The position numbers and the translations under genes are program-made. The notes under the pieces were generated by a model, which was not told the origin of the DNA, ran no database searches, and saw only the letters and a list, made by a program, of their open reading frames with translations. Shown piece by piece: positions 8,488 to 16,262 of a stretch of DNA of 36,108 nucleotides (position 1 is the first letter of the stretch; each line of letters begins with the position of its first letter). This DNA is from Lachnospiraceae bacterium (GTDB lineage Bacteria; Bacillota; Clostridia; Lachnospirales; Lachnospiraceae). The stretch lies in NCBI GenBank assembly GCA_910575605.1, contig CAJTEW010000023.1:1-36108 (forward strand). Direction: 5' to 3'.

Positions 8488-9351
8488 ATGAAGCCAGTTA
8501 AAGAAGGAAAAGTACGGGAAATATACGATAACGGCGACAGCCTGATCATGGTTGCCACTGACCGCATCAGCTGCTTTGATGTAATTTTAAAAAATACTGT
8601 AACAAAAAAAGGAACTGTCCTTACACAAATGTCCAGGTTCTGGTTTGATATGACAAAGGACATTCTGCCCAATCATATGATTTCTGTTGATGTTAGTGAC
8701 ATGCCGGAATTTTTCAGAAAACCGGAATTTGACGGTAACAGCATGATGTGTAAAAAGCTCGAGATGCTTCCAATTGAGTGTATTGTCCGCGGATATATTA
8801 CCGGAAGCGGCTGGGCAAGCTATAAAAAAGACGGAACTGTGTGCGGCATCCGCCTGCCGGAAGGCTTAAGGGAGTCCGACAAGCTGCCGGAGCCGATCTA
8901 CACACCATCCACGAAAGCAGAAATCGGCGACCATGATGAAAATATTTCCTATGAGCAGAGTATCACACATTTGGAAAAGTATTTCCCAGGCAAGGGAGAA
9001 GAATATGCGGCAAAGCTCCGTGACTGTACACTATCTCTTTATAAGAAATGTGCAGACTATGCGCTGGAACGGGGAATCATTATTGCAGACACCAAATTTG
9101 AATTTGGACTGGATGAGAATGGGAATGTGGTAATCGGCGATGAGATGCTTACCCCTGACAGCTCACGTTTCTGGCCTGCCGATACTTATGAGCCTGGCCA
9201 CGGACAGCCGTCCTTTGACAAGCAGTTTGCCCGTGACTGGCTGAAAAATAATCCAGATAACGACTGGACACTGCCTGAAGATATTGTAGAAAAGACAATT
9301 AATAAATATCTTTCAGGGTATGAGATGCTTACGGGAGAAAAGCTGGGATAG
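8488..9351 (+). CDS. purC: Phosphoribosylaminoimidazole-succinocarboxamide synthase (SAICAR synthetase)
   Basis: The 287-residue enzyme catalyses ATP-dependent joining of CAIR and aspartate in de novo purine synthesis. Recognisable family motifs are GKVREIYD at the N-terminus, TDRISCFDV, PIECIVRGYITGSGW, the STKAE/GDHDENIS stretch, IIADTKFEFG, and DEMLTPDSSRFWP. Length and full motif order fit the long PurC form. The ribosome site AGAGAGGT precedes the start. It is monocistronic here: it has its own promoter and is followed by a hairpin terminator, rather than sitting in a pur operon. Confidence 0.97.
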   Translation: MKPVKEGKVREIYDNGDSLIMVATDRISCFDVILKNTVTKKGTVLTQMSRFWFDMTKDILPNHMISVDVSDMPEFFRKPEFDGNSMMCKKLEMLPIECIVRGYITGSGWASYKKDGTVCGIRLPEGLRESDKLPEPIYTPSTKAEIGDHDENISYEQSITHLEKYFPGKGEEYAAKLRDCTLSLYKKCADYALERGIIIADTKFEFGLDENGNVVIGDEMLTPDSSRFWPADTYEPGHGQPSFDKQFARDWLKNNPDNDWTLPEDIVEKTINKYLSGYEMLTGEKLG

Positions 9352-9361
9352 TTTAAATTAC

Positions 9362-9416
9362 AAGCCTGTGTTACTGTTCATTTCGTTCGCAGTAACCAGG
9401 CTTAATTATTTTTTTC
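9362..9416 (+). terminator. Rho-independent terminator after purC, built on a GTTACTG hairpin
   Basis: AAGCCTG pairs with CAGGCTT, and inside it GTTACTG pairs with CAGTAAC across a 13-base loop, giving a 14-bp stem with one bulge followed by a T-rich tract. The inner hairpin recurs at 28188-28214. Confidence 0.8.
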
Positions 9417-9445
9417 TTGACTTTAGTTTGGTAAACTGCTAATAT
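9417..9445 (+). promoter_or_regulatory. Promoter of the amino acid ABC importer operon
   Basis: TTGACT (9417-9422) and TAATAT (9440-9445) are spaced by 17 bases. The -35 box directly abuts the T tract of the purC terminator. The spacer contains a small dyad AGTTT-GGT-AAACT that could be an operator; no regulator is identified. Confidence 0.55.
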
Positions 9446-9510
9446 GGTAGCGTGTCACTGATATTATACTAAATTTATGCTGCCATCCTGGCGGCGGAAT
9501 GGAGAAGTTT

Positions 9511-10344
9511 ATGAAAAAAATATTTGTATTTATGTTAACTATGGTTATGATTTTATCTCTGTCTGCATGTAACAGCGGTTCTGGTGCAGATTCTAAGTCC
9601 GAATCCAAATCAGACTCTAAGTCTGACATTTCTTCTGAAAGCGATATGGAATACGTAAAGGACAAAGGGACTCTAGTTGTAGGCATTACAGACTTTGAAC
9701 CAATGGATTATAAGGATGACAGCGGCGAATGGATTGGCTTTGACGCTGATATGGCAAAGGCCTTTGGTGAAAGCCTCGGTGTGAATGTGGAATTTGTAGA
9801 AATTGACTGGGACAATAAGATTATGGAGCTTGACGGCAAGACAATCGACTGCGTATGGAACGGTATGACACTGACTGATGAGGTGACAAGCTCTATGGAA
9901 TGCTCTAATGCATACTGCAATAACGGACAGGTTGTCATTGTTCCTTCTGATTCTTCTGACAAATATCAGGACACTGACAGTCTTTCTGACCTCTCCTTTG
10001 CTGTTGAAGCCGGAAGTGCGGGTGAAAAGGAGGTTGATGCTCTGGGGCTTAATTATACATCTATAAAAACACAAGCCGACGCTCTTATGGAAGTTGCTGC
10101 AGGAACTTCGGATGCAGCAGTTATCGACTCACTTATGGCAGCCGCAATGGTCGGAGAAGGAACCGGATACGACAAGCTCACTTACACCTGTCAGTTAAAC
10201 AGTGAGGAATACGGAGTAGGCTTCCGCAAAGGCTCTGACCTTACAAAGGCTGTGAATGATTTCTTTAAGGAAAGCTTTGGAGACGGAAGCATGATAAAAT
10301 GCGCTGAAAAATATGGTGTACAGGCCGCTGTTATTGAGCAGTAG
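9511..10344 (+). CDS. Polar amino acid ABC transporter substrate-binding lipoprotein
   Basis: The 277-residue protein has a signal peptide with lipobox LSAC (Cys20), a Ser/Asp/Lys-rich linker, and a family-3 solute-binding domain. That domain begins at KGTLVVGITDFEPMDYKDD and contains GFDADMAKAFGESLG, CVWNGMTLTDE and DAAVIDSLMAA. It would be lipid-anchored outside the membrane and deliver an amino acid to the permease encoded next. The start at 9511 is chosen over an ATG four codons upstream because GGAG sits seven bases before it, and the shorter form begins with the expected MKK signal peptide. The specific amino acid cannot be read from sequence. Confidence 0.92.
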   Translation: MKKIFVFMLTMVMILSLSACNSGSGADSKSESKSDSKSDISSESDMEYVKDKGTLVVGITDFEPMDYKDDSGEWIGFDADMAKAFGESLGVNVEFVEIDWDNKIMELDGKTIDCVWNGMTLTDEVTSSMECSNAYCNNGQVVIVPSDSSDKYQDTDSLSDLSFAVEAGSAGEKEVDALGLNYTSIKTQADALMEVAAGTSDAAVIDSLMAAAMVGEGTGYDKLTYTCQLNSEEYGVGFRKGSDLTKAVNDFFKESFGDGSMIKCAEKYGVQAAVIEQ

Positions 10345-10399
10345 GTACTGCACAGAAGATACCAATTCTAAATAAGTTTCAAGCAAAGGACAAAGTTTT

Positions 10400-11086
10400 A
10401 TGGAGCGAATATTCGAACAGATGCCGATAGTTATAAGTTCCTTGAATGTCGGCTTTATCCAGACATTAAAATTATTTTTTGTAACGCTCATCGGAGCTTT
10501 CCCCCTGGGACTTTTGATTGCGTTTGGCTCTATGTCCCGTTTCCGCCCTTTAAGTTATTTTGCTAAGTTCCTTGTATGGATTATACGAGGCACTCCTTTG
10601 ATGATTCAGCTTCTCATTATTTACTATTTTCCCGGTCTGGTACTGCATAACCCGGTCTGGGGAGGCGGTGAGACAGGACGTTTCCTTGCGGCATCTGTTT
10701 CATTTATCCTGAATTACGCCTGCTATTTTTCTGAAATATACCGTGGCGGCATACAGGGTGTACCTATTGGACAGGAAGAAGCCGGGCTGGTGCTTGGTAT
10801 GACAAAGAGCCAGATATTTTTTAAGGTTACGCTTCTTCAGATGATTAAACGCATTGTTCCTCCTATGTCAAATGAAATTATCACTCTTGTAAAAGATACT
10901 TCCCTTGCCCGAATTATTGCCCTTCAAGAAATTATATGGGCGGGACAAGCATTTATGAAAGGCTCACATGGCATATCAGGTGCTATCTGGCCCCTGTTTT
11001 TTACGGCCGTGTACTATCTCATTTTTAACGGTATTCTCACAATGCTTCTCGGACATCTTGAAAGGAAGCTCAATTATTTCAGATAA
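10400..11086 (+). CDS. Polar amino acid ABC transporter permease (HisM/GlnP type)
   Basis: The 228-residue membrane protein has about five hydrophobic segments and the cytoplasmic EAA loop in [17 protein letters not shown], followed by [19 protein letters not shown], a signature of polar amino acid permeases. It also has the upstream RGTPLMIQL motif of this subfamily. It lies 55 bases after the binding-protein gene and 14 bases before the ATPase gene. A single permease suggests that a homodimer forms the channel. Confidence 0.94.
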   Translation: MERIFEQMPIVISSLNVGFIQTLKLFFVTLIGAFPLGLLIAFGSMSRFRPLSYFAKFLVWIIRGTPLMIQLLIIYYFPGLVLHNPVWGGGETGRFLAASVSFILNYACYFSEIYRGGIQGVPIGQEEAGLVLGMTKSQIFFKVTLLQMIKRIVPPMSNEIITLVKDTSLARIIALQEIIWAGQAFMKGSHGISGAIWPLFFTAVYYLIFNGILTMLLGHLERKLNYFR

Positions 11087-11100
11087 AGGAGGCGCATGTA

Positions 11101-11874
11101 ATGTCAATTCTGGAAGTAGAACATATTAGTAAATCATTTAACAAAACGGAAGCTTTAAAGGACATCAGCTTTTCTCTTGAAAGAGGACAGGTTCTTTCTA
11201 TCATCGGATCCTCCGGAAGCGGCAAAACAACGCTTCTTCGGTGTCTGAACTTTTTAGAAACACCAGATAGAGGAATCATCCGCGTAAACGGAGAAACACT
11301 CTTTGACGCAGACAATCCGGCAGCAAAGCTTGAATCTGTCATCCGAAAGAAAAGGCTTCATTTTGGCTTGGTGTTTCAATCCTTTAATCTGTTTCCTCAG
11401 TATACTGCACTGCAAAATGTTATGCTGGCAAAGGAGCTTCTGGCAAGGGAACAGCCAGATTACAAGACACGAAAAAAAGAAATCTATGAGGAAATACGGA
11501 GCCTTTCCGAGTCCCTCCTTTCGCAGATGGGACTGGAAAAGCGGAAAGAGAACTATCCCCATCAGCTCTCCGGCGGGCAGTGCCAGCGCGTCGCAATCGC
11601 ACGGGCACTCGCCCTAAACCCTGACATTCTCTGTTTTGACGAGCCCACCTCTGCCCTTGACCCGGAACTTACCGGAGAAGTGCTTTGTGTCATTAAAGAG
11701 CTTGCAGATAACAACACTACAATGGTAATTGTGACTCATGAAATGGCATTTGCAAAAGACGTGGCAGACCATGTAATTTTTATGGATGAAGGAAGTATCA
11801 TTGAGCAGGGAAAGCCAGCCCAAGTATTTGGAAATCCATCCGAAGAAAGGACGCGGCAATTTTTGGGGACGTAG
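11101..11874 (+). CDS. Polar amino acid ABC transporter ATP-binding protein (GlnQ type)
   Basis: The 257-residue ATPase shows Walker [10 protein letters not shown], a Q-loop in [21 protein letters not shown], the signature LSGGQCQRV, Walker [15 protein letters not shown] and the H-loop [15 protein letters not shown]. These are characteristic of the GlnQ/HisP subfamily that energises polar amino acid import. AAAGGAGG precedes the start. About 15 residues of extra sequence between the Q-loop and signature ([17 protein letters not shown]) lengthen the helical domain slightly. Its TAG stop lies inside a palindromic element. Confidence 0.95.
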   Translation: MSILEVEHISKSFNKTEALKDISFSLERGQVLSIIGSSGSGKTTLLRCLNFLETPDRGIIRVNGETLFDADNPAAKLESVIRKKRLHFGLVFQSFNLFPQYTALQNVMLAKELLAREQPDYKTRKKEIYEEIRSLSESLLSQMGLEKRKENYPHQLSGGQCQRVAIARALALNPDILCFDEPTSALDPELTGEVLCVIKELADNNTTMVIVTHEMAFAKDVADHVIFMDEGSIIEQGKPAQVFGNPSEERTRQFLGT

Positions 11875-11919
11875 TAAAATGAATTTTACTACGTCCCAGA
11901 TTCATTTTTCCCTGTCCCC
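11865..11919. repeat. REP-like palindromic element spanning the stop codon of the importer ATPase gene
   Basis: GGGACGTAGTAAAAT (11866-11880) is perfectly complementary to ATTTTACTACGTCCC (11883-11897). The whole unit is bounded by GGGGAC at 11865 and GTCCCC at 11914-11919, giving a nested alternative pairing. The TAG stop at 11872-11874 is inside the stem. It shares its GGGGAC/TAAAATGA/CTGTCCCC vocabulary with the larger palindrome at 14016-14090. It may act as a terminator or mRNA-stabilising structure. Confidence 0.6.
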
Positions 11920-12181
11920 AACTATAAAAATGTATAAATTTTGCCACATAAGTTTTCTTGTATTTCAATATTTCTTATGTTACAGTTATCTTACGAAGTT
12001 TCATTCCGAATCTTCAGACTCTAATGTCCGTAAATCGGACAATCGGTGTATCCGCTTGAACTATTCTTCAACCATACCCGTATTTTAATTTATGAGGTGA
12101 TGCCTATGATTGTATAATGGAGCTATTCTCTTAAAATACAAGCCAAGTAAATTCTGAATCGTAATTTGGTGAAAGGAGTGC
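11920..12181. other. Intergenic region without a recognised gene
   Basis: No convincing reading frame or RNA gene is seen. A GTCCG-TAAAT-CGGAC mini-hairpin lies near 12027-12041. A TATAAT lies near 12113-12118, about 64 bases before the Rpn-family gene, but without a clear -35 box. Confidence 0.4.
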
Positions 12182-13669
12182 ATGTCTTTTACATGTAACA
12201 TATCTATGAAAAACACATCTAATACAGCCAACTCTAATACGAACAAATCTGATAGTAAAATATTTCAAATCTATGACCGGATGTTTAAACGGCTTCTGAC
12301 GCTGTCATCCCGCATAGTCATTGCACTTATTAATTCACTCTTCAAAACCAGCTATCTTCCTGACAGTAAAATTACATATAACTGGACCGAGCACACCGGT
12401 GACGAGCTGGAGCGCACTGTCGCTGATGTTATTCTCACTGTTAATGATGAGCATTCCTACCATATGGAAGCCCAAATGTACCCGGATGAAGAAATTGAGT
12501 TTCGTGTTTTTGACTATGGATATAAACATGCTCTCACAACTAGAAGGGGACACTGTGAGCTTAAGTTTCCAGAACCACATATCATTTTTCTGTATAAACA
12601 CAATAATTTCCCTGACAATGTATCTATTTTTCTTAACTTCGGAACACAGGGCATATTTGAATATAAGGTTCCTTCCCTTAGGCTTTTAGAATACAGCCCA
12701 AAGGAATTAGAAAAAAAGGACCTTCTTATTCTTCTCCCCTTTATGATTTTGAAACTCCGGCCAGATATCGAAAAAAAGCGTACTCCTAAAAATATGGAAG
12801 CCTTGCGCAGCCTCATTTTCAATGATATAATGGGATTAATCAGAAAGAATCAGGAAGCTGGAACTATTACCGCGGCCGATGCCGCTCATCTTCTTGAAAT
12901 GACGCGAAAATTATATAATCATTTATATGCCCGATATAAAGAATTTGTTGAAGGAGGGCTCAACGATATGATTCAAGATGAACTTGTGCTGGAAACTGAT
13001 ATTATAATTGCAGAAAATACGAAAAAGGTAAGGGAAGAGCTTAAGCTTGAAACAGATTTACTTATTGAAGAAAGTACCAAAAAATTGCAGAAAGAGTTTA
13101 AGTTAAAAACAGCTTCTGCTATCGCGGAAAACACTAGAAAATTACGGGAAGAATTTAAGCTGAAAACCGATGCTGCTATTGCGCAAAATACTAAAAAAAT
13201 TCAGGAGGAAGCCAAATTAAAGGCTGACGCTGCTATTGCTCAAAACACTAAAAAAATTCAGGAGGAAGCTAAATTAAAGGCTGACGCTGCTATTGCTCAA
13301 AACACTAAAAAAATTCAGGAGGAAGCTAAATTAAAGGCTGACGCTGCTATTGCTCAAAATACTAAAAAAATTCAGGAGGAAGCCAAATTAAAGGCTGACG
13401 CAGTTATTGCTCAAAACACTAAAAAAATTCAGGAGGAAGCTAAATTAAAGGCTGACGCTGCTATTGCTCAAAACACTAAAAAAATTCAGGAGGAAGCTAA
13501 ATTAAGGACTGACATTGCCATTGCGGAAAACACCAAAAAGTTTGAGGAAGAATTAGAGCAGTATCAGCTTGATACTATCCACAAACTATACTCAAAGTTA
13601 GGCAGTATTGATCAGGTTTCTGAGCTTCTTGAGCTTCCGATTGAAACCATACAAGCGGCTCTTAGGTAA
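12182..13669 (+). CDS. Rpn-family PD-(D/E)XK nuclease with repeat-rich coiled-coil tail
   Basis: The 495-residue protein has an N-terminal region (about 25-250) of the Rpn/PD-(D/E)XK transposase-like family. The catalytic pattern is Asp82 in ERTVADVILTV and Glu96-x-Gln98 in YHMEAQMYPDEE, followed by the conserved FDYGYKHA. Known members are Mg-dependent DNA nucleases that promote RecA-independent recombination in E. coli. From about residue 268 come ten 19-residue units of the form AKLKADAAIAQNTKKIQEE, predicted to form one long charged helix or coiled coil. The last 40 residues (YSKLGSIDQVSELLELPIETIQAAL) look like a small helical domain often found at the end of these proteins. AAAGGAG precedes the start. 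The glutaredoxin-like gene follows after 34 bases. Confidence 0.85.
   Translation: MSFTCNISMKNTSNTANSNTNKSDSKIFQIYDRMFKRLLTLSSRIVIALINSLFKTSYLPDSKITYNWTEHTGDELERTVADVILTVNDEHSYHMEAQMYPDEEIEFRVFDYGYKHALTTRRGHCELKFPEPHIIFLYKHNNFPDNVSIFLNFGTQGIFEYKVPSLRLLEYSPKELEKKDLLILLPFMILKLRPDIEKKRTPKNMEALRSLIFNDIMGLIRKNQEAGTITAADAAHLLEMTRKLYNHLYARYKEFVEGGLNDMIQDELVLETDIIIAENTKKVREELKLETDLLIEESTKKLQKEFKLKTASAIAENTRKLREEFKLKTDAAIAQNTKKIQEEAKLKADAAIAQNTKKIQEEAKLKADAAIAQNTKKIQEEAKLKADAAIAQNTKKIQEEAKLKADAVIAQNTKKIQEEAKLKADAAIAQNTKKIQEEAKLRTDIAIAENTKKFEEELEQYQLDTIHKLYSKLGSIDQVSELLELPIETIQAALR
12983..13552 (+). repeat. 57-bp tandem repeats, ten in-frame units
   Basis: Ten units of 57 bases encode 19 residues each within the Rpn-family gene. 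The first four and the last are diverged. The five central units (about 13211-13495) are nearly identical at the DNA level, which points to recent expansion by slippage or unequal recombination and to likely copy-number variation between strains. Confidence 0.92.
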
Positions 13670-13703
13670 ATTTTTAATATATAGCAGAAAGGAGTATCCT
13701 CAA

Positions 13704-13997
13704 ATGAAAGTATACGGCGCTGATATCTGCATTGACTGCAGGAACCTCAAACACATCCTTAAGCTCCGGAAGTTAAATCTGGAGTATATTGACATCATCG
13801 CAGACACTACATCATTAAAAGAATTTTTAATGATACGTGACAAAGAAGATATCTTTAAAGCCTGCCGAGATCAAGGCGGAATAGGTATCCCCTGTTTTGT
13901 AGATGATGACAGGATGACACTGGATATTGACGAGGCTTTCTCATGGATTGGACAGCCTCCCGTGCGTGACGAAGAGATATTAGAAACCCGTGACTAA
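13704..13997 (+). CDS. Glutaredoxin-like thiol-disulfide protein
   Basis: The 97-residue protein begins MKVYGADICIDC, a thioredoxin-fold first strand followed by a CxxC pair (Cys9, Cys12). It has a glutaredoxin-type cis-proline region in GGIGIPCFVDDDRM. The spacing fits small glutaredoxin-like proteins of Clostridia that act as thiol oxidoreductases. The start at 13704 has AAAGGAG upstream; longer frames starting within the previous gene have no ribosome site. It is probably co-transcribed with the Rpn-family gene, with no obvious functional link. Confidence 0.8.
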   Translation: MKVYGADICIDCRNLKHILKLRKLNLEYIDIIADTTSLKEFLMIRDKEDIFKACRDQGGIGIPCFVDDDRMTLDIDEAFSWIGQPPVRDEEILETRD

Positions 13998-14015
13998 TAA
14001 TCACTTCGTAAATCT

Positions 14016-14090
14016 GGGACGGGGTAAAATGAGAAAGTGCCTGTCCCCAGCTTAGTTGGGGACAGGCACTTTCTCATTTTACCCCGTCCC
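14016..14090. terminator. 34-bp perfect inverted repeat between convergent genes
   Basis: The arms 14016-14049 and 14057-14090 are perfectly complementary over 34 bases around a 7-base loop. The arm reads GGGACGGGGTAAAATGAGAA and continues to CTGTCCCCA. It lies between the ends of the glutaredoxin-like gene and the minus-strand nucleoside operon and probably terminates both. Its ends match those of the element at 11865, so it is likely one copy of a dispersed REP-like family rather than a simple terminator. Confidence 0.75.
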
Positions 14091-14104
14091 CAAATGTCTT
14101 TTCC

Positions 14105-15301
14105 TTAGATTCCTGCAAAATACTCGTCTACTACTTCTTTCCAGTCGCCTTTGCAGATAATATGATGATTGCTGATAGGACGACAGGAAAAATATTCTGT
14201 TCCATCCTCCAGCCTAAGTCTCATCTGGGAGCGGCAAAGATCGCTTCTGTGCAAGGTTTCCAACAGTTCCGCCCGTCCTGCATAATATCGTTTTAACGTA
14301 TCGTCGCATTTAAAAATAGTCATCTTCTGAGGTGCAAGGTCGCAGGAAACGGCCACGCCGATTCCCGATTCAAAATGGGTGGTCAGACTGTACTTATCCG
14401 GCATGTCTATAGGCAGCGTACAATGCGCAAAGATAATCTCACCTGTCTCAGGATCCATGCAGCTTGGATTTGCCATGAAGCCAGATTCACCGGTCAGCGT
14501 CTGAAGAACCGCCATGCTCACAAGACTCTTCTGATCCCCTTCACACGCCGCCGGAATCCCTTCTGCATTTAAAATTGCAAGTGCAAGGCATCCCGTCGTA
14601 TGAATCGACTCTAACAGATCAAAGCATTTGACTGTAACTCCCTGCAGATTATATTTTGAAATCAGCCTTTTCAAAGCGCCGTACACATGCAGCGCCTTTT
14701 TTGTCTCCTCTGGTACGTATCCCTTTTTCAATAATTCCTCTGTATAGGAATTCTCAGGATATCCCCCTTTATGGTACTCCTCTACCAATTCGGAAAGATC
14801 ATAGAGTACAAGCTCCATACCTCCCACCTTCTTAAGGACTTCAAAATCTGCGTCGCTGGCAATCAGTCCTCCCGGAGTTCCAAAACATCCCAGTCTCATC
14901 TGCGAAAGCCTTTCCTTCGCCTCTGCAACTTTCTTTAAAATTTTAAGTCTTCTTGCAATCGTTTCCGGAGAACCATGAAGAATTTCGCCTTTCAGCCCCT
15001 TTTCCTGCAGAAATCCCATAATTTCCATAGAAGCCGCCAAAGAATTATATCCTGGAGTCGTCAAGAGAATATAGGGTTCTTTCGTCTCTGTGTATACCTC
15101 TTCAAATCCCCGCTCTGCTCCTCCGGAAGCAATAAAATAAACCGGCAGAGCCTGCGCCTTAACCTCATTCATATCCGCGCACAGAACCTGCTCGCCCAGC
15201 GCTTCGCTTAAATTCCCCAGAAATTCCTCGCTGTATGCCGGAATATTCCTGTCGTTGCATTCTGCCGGACCCATAAGAAATTTAACTTTCAGCTCGCTCA
15301 T
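14105..15301 (-). CDS. L-fucose/D-arabinose isomerase-like protein
   Basis: The 398-residue protein resembles the FucI/AraA-fold isomerase-like family. It has an N-terminal Rossmann-like region (PYILLTTPGYNSLAASMEIM, then RLGCFGTPGGLIASD) and a C-terminal catalytic region with VKCFDLLES, AACEGDQKSLVSM (Glu as metal ligand) and EIIFAHCTLPID (His as ligand). Fucose isomerases also interconvert D-arabinose and D-ribulose. Members this short are often annotated only as fucose isomerase-like, so the substrate is unknown. It is the last gene of the nucleoside operon, 13 bases after the nucleoside hydrolase gene, so a role on the sugar released from nucleosides is inferred. Confidence 0.75.
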   Translation of the reverse strand: MSELKVKFLMGPAECNDRNIPAYSEEFLGNLSEALGEQVLCADMNEVKAQALPVYFIASGGAERGFEEVYTETKEPYILLTTPGYNSLAASMEIMGFLQEKGLKGEILHGSPETIARRLKILKKVAEAKERLSQMRLGCFGTPGGLIASDADFEVLKKVGGMELVLYDLSELVEEYHKGGYPENSYTEELLKKGYVPEETKKALHVYGALKRLISKYNLQGVTVKCFDLLESIHTTGCLALAILNAEGIPAACEGDQKSLVSMAVLQTLTGESGFMANPSCMDPETGEIIFAHCTLPIDMPDKYSLTTHFESGIGVAVSCDLAPQKMTIFKCDDTLKRYYAGRAELLETLHRSDLCRSQMRLRLEDGTEYFSCRPISNHHIICKGDWKEVVDEYFAGI

Positions 15302-15314
15302 TTTACTCTCCTCT

Positions 15315-16262
15315 CTACAAAACTCTTAATGTTTTATAAATATAGTTTTTATATTTTTCCGCATGCAATTTGCTGCAGATATACACGTTAGGCTCTCTGC
15401 CTGTAACGTGATTCACATCGACGATCAGCGCGCCATAGCACGGACCGCCGGAAATGTCCACCTCACAGTAATATTTCTCGCAGCATGCAATACATTCCGG
15501 AAATAAAGCCGCCGCCATCGCAGACGGATCCGCCATATCCAGATAATCGTCTCCGAATCTTTCCCGGTTCATCTCCAACAGGTTTTTGTTACAGTCAATG
15601 GCAAATTTCCCCAAAGGGCCGCCGTCCCTGATTCTGGCAATTTCCTGTGGATTCAGCATACTATCCCCCAGACACGCATCCCAGCCTACGAACATGACAT
15701 AGTCAAGTCCTGCCTCCGCCACAATCTTCGCCGCCTCGGCGTCCTGCCATACGTTGAACTCTGCAAGGGGAGTCACATTCCCTGCTCCCAGTCCGGCGCT
15801 TCCCATAATGATAATTCTTCCTGCTTTTTTCATGGCCTCATAATCCAGGCGGATAGCCAGCGCCAGATTCGTAAGCGGGCCCAGCGCAACAATATCTATT
15901 TCTCCCGCCTTGCTGTTCCTGAGGGCGTCCAGCATCTTTATAACGCCGTTTCCTTCTTGTGCCTGAAGCCTTTCAGGCACAAGGCCGATGTCGCCCATGC
16001 CGTCGTTTCCGTGTGTCTCATAGGCATAAGTCATTTCGCGCAGCAGCATATCCCTGCACCCTTTATATACCGGCGGCTCGTAAGTTGCGGCATACTCGAT
16101 GGTTGTCAGCGCATTTATCGTCGCCTGCTCCATCGGAACGTTTCCTGAAACCGTTGTAATCATGATAATTTCATATGCAGCATCATTCAGCGCCATTGCA
16201 ATTGCCATTGCGTCATCGGAACCACAGTCTGTATCAATAATTATCTTCTTCTTTTCTGTCAT
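15315..16262 (-). CDS. Nucleoside hydrolase (inosine-uridine type)
   Basis: The 315-residue enzyme would hydrolyse the N-glycosidic bond of ribonucleosides to base and ribose. The Ca-binding N-terminal motif is IDTDCGSDD (Asp10, Asp12, Asp16, Asp17), with Cys where Pro is usual. THGNDGMGD (83-91), IVALGPLTNLALA and AEFNVWQDAEAA (167-178) are further family landmarks. In the C-terminal motif the usual HDP is ADP (Ala244-Asp245), so the catalytic His of classic inosine-uridine hydrolases is missing. This could mean a different purine/pyrimidine preference. It overlaps the uridine phosphorylase gene by four bases. Confidence 0.92.
   Translation of the reverse strand: MTEKKKIIIDTDCGSDDAMAIAMALNDAAYEIIMITTVSGNVPMEQATINALTTIEYAATYEPPVYKGCRDMLLREMTYAYETHGNDGMGDIGLVPERLQAQEGNGVIKMLDALRNSKAGEIDIVALGPLTNLALAIRLDYEAMKKAGRIIIMGSAGLGAGNVTPLAEFNVWQDAEAAKIVAEAGLDYVMFVGWDACLGDSMLNPQEIARIRDGGPLGKFAIDCNKNLLEMNRERFGDDYLDMADPSAMAAALFPECIACCEKYYCEVDISGGPCYGALIVDVNHVTGREPNVYICSKLHAEKYKNYIYKTLRVL

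Noticed and set aside
12983-13552. CRISPR-like array
   Set aside because: Units are contiguous with no unique spacers and stay in one reading frame; it is a coding tandem repeat.
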